Assembly (NCBI RefSeq): GCF_003818115.1
Contig: NZ_RPOI01000007.1
Location: 90,688-154,687, forward strand
Length of the DNA stretch: 64,000 nt
Direction of reading: 5' to 3'
Origin: Citrobacter youngae
GTDB taxonomy: Bacteria > Pseudomonadota > Gammaproteobacteria > Enterobacterales > Enterobacteriaceae
Positions 63,850-64,000 of the stretch are shown one piece after another; the first letter of the stretch is position 1, and the number at the start of each line of letters is the position of its first letter. The position numbers were made by a program, and so were the translations under genes. A model generated the notes under the pieces. The model worked only from the letters and a program-made list of their open reading frames with translations. It searched no databases and had not been told where the DNA came from.

Positions 63850-63969
63850 ATGCCTGGCAGTTCCCTACTCTCGCATGGGGAGACCCCACACTACCATCGG
63901 CGCTACGGCGTTTCACTTCTGAGTTCGGCATGGGGTCAGGTGGGACCACCGCGCTACAGCCGCCAGGCA
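63850..63969 (-). rRNA. rrf: 5S ribosomal RNA
   Basis: 120 nt, minus strand, from TGCCTGGCGGCTGTAGCG to GGGAACTGCCAGGCAT. It contains the conserved GGTCCCACCTGACCCCATGC and GAACTCAGAAGTGAAACGCC. It ends an rRNA operon whose 23S gene lies beyond the window; by position it is the E. coli rrnE equivalent. Confidence 0.97.
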
Positions 63970-63975
63970 AATTCT

Positions 63976-64000
63976 CTTACCAAGGGTGCGCTCTACCAAC
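63976..64000 (-). tRNA. Partial tRNA-Thr(GGU)-like sequence at the window edge
   Basis: On the minus strand, 25 nt match the D-loop to anticodon-loop part of tRNA-Thr: GTTGGTAGAGCGCACCC then TTGGTAAG (anticodon GGT). The 3' half of the tRNA is missing. The next bases (AGAATT) are the usual 5S leader. The 5' end lies outside the window. It looks like a truncated tRNA or a junction inside a repeated operon. Confidence 0.55.

Overview
This window is a chromosomal segment of an enterobacterium very close to Escherichia coli, Salmonella and Citrobacter. Most genes match the E. coli tyrB-to-rrnE neighbourhood in order, length and sequence. An L-sorbose operon, panS and a cupin gene sit inside that backbone, and E. 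coli K-12 yjaA, yjbI, yjbL and yjbM are absent. This fits Citrobacter best, but that is an inference from gene content, not a proven species call.

Layout. 1-7.5 kb: tyrB (cut by the window edge), alr, dnaB, qorA, pspG with a sigma-54 promoter, dusA, a cupin gene, zur, yjbJ. 7.6-14.3 kb: dinF-lexA with two SOS boxes, dgkA, plsB, ubiCA. 14.4-22.3 kb: the maltose regulon, malK-lamB-malM divergent from malE-malF-malG. malF carries a one-base frameshift, and an ERIC element lies between malE and malF. 22.5-32.2 kb: xylE, psiE, the yjbEFGH exopolysaccharide operon, pgi and lysC. The lysC leader appears to lack the lysine riboswitch seen in relatives.

Two stretches are accessory relative to E. coli K-12. 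The first (32.2-37.5 kb, between lysC and yjbD) holds panS and an unusual four-gene operon: an orphan EIIC-type transporter fused to an N-terminal glycine-rich domain, a TIM-barrel phosphosugar enzyme, a Cof-type HAD phosphatase and a DeoR-family repressor. I do not recognise this as a characterised system and consider it the best candidate for an undescribed pathway. The second (38.7-49.7 kb, between rluF and pepE) holds the complete sorCDFBAME operon with an AroE-like gene, then a small AT-rich island. The island has an orphan CcdA-like antitoxin, a hypothetical gene, two tandem ribbon-helix-helix genes, an HNH nuclease, a DUF2971 protein and an HI1419/HI1420-type toxin-antitoxin pair.

49.8-64 kb returns to backbone: pepE, yjbB, metH, iclR, the aceBAK glyoxylate operon, metA with tandem met boxes, yjaB, and the end of an rRNA operon (5S on the minus strand with T1/T2-type terminators). 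A fragment of tRNA-Thr abuts the 5S leader at the window edge. Four ERIC elements and seven REP units are scattered between genes. No CRISPR array, prophage or complete insertion sequence was seen.
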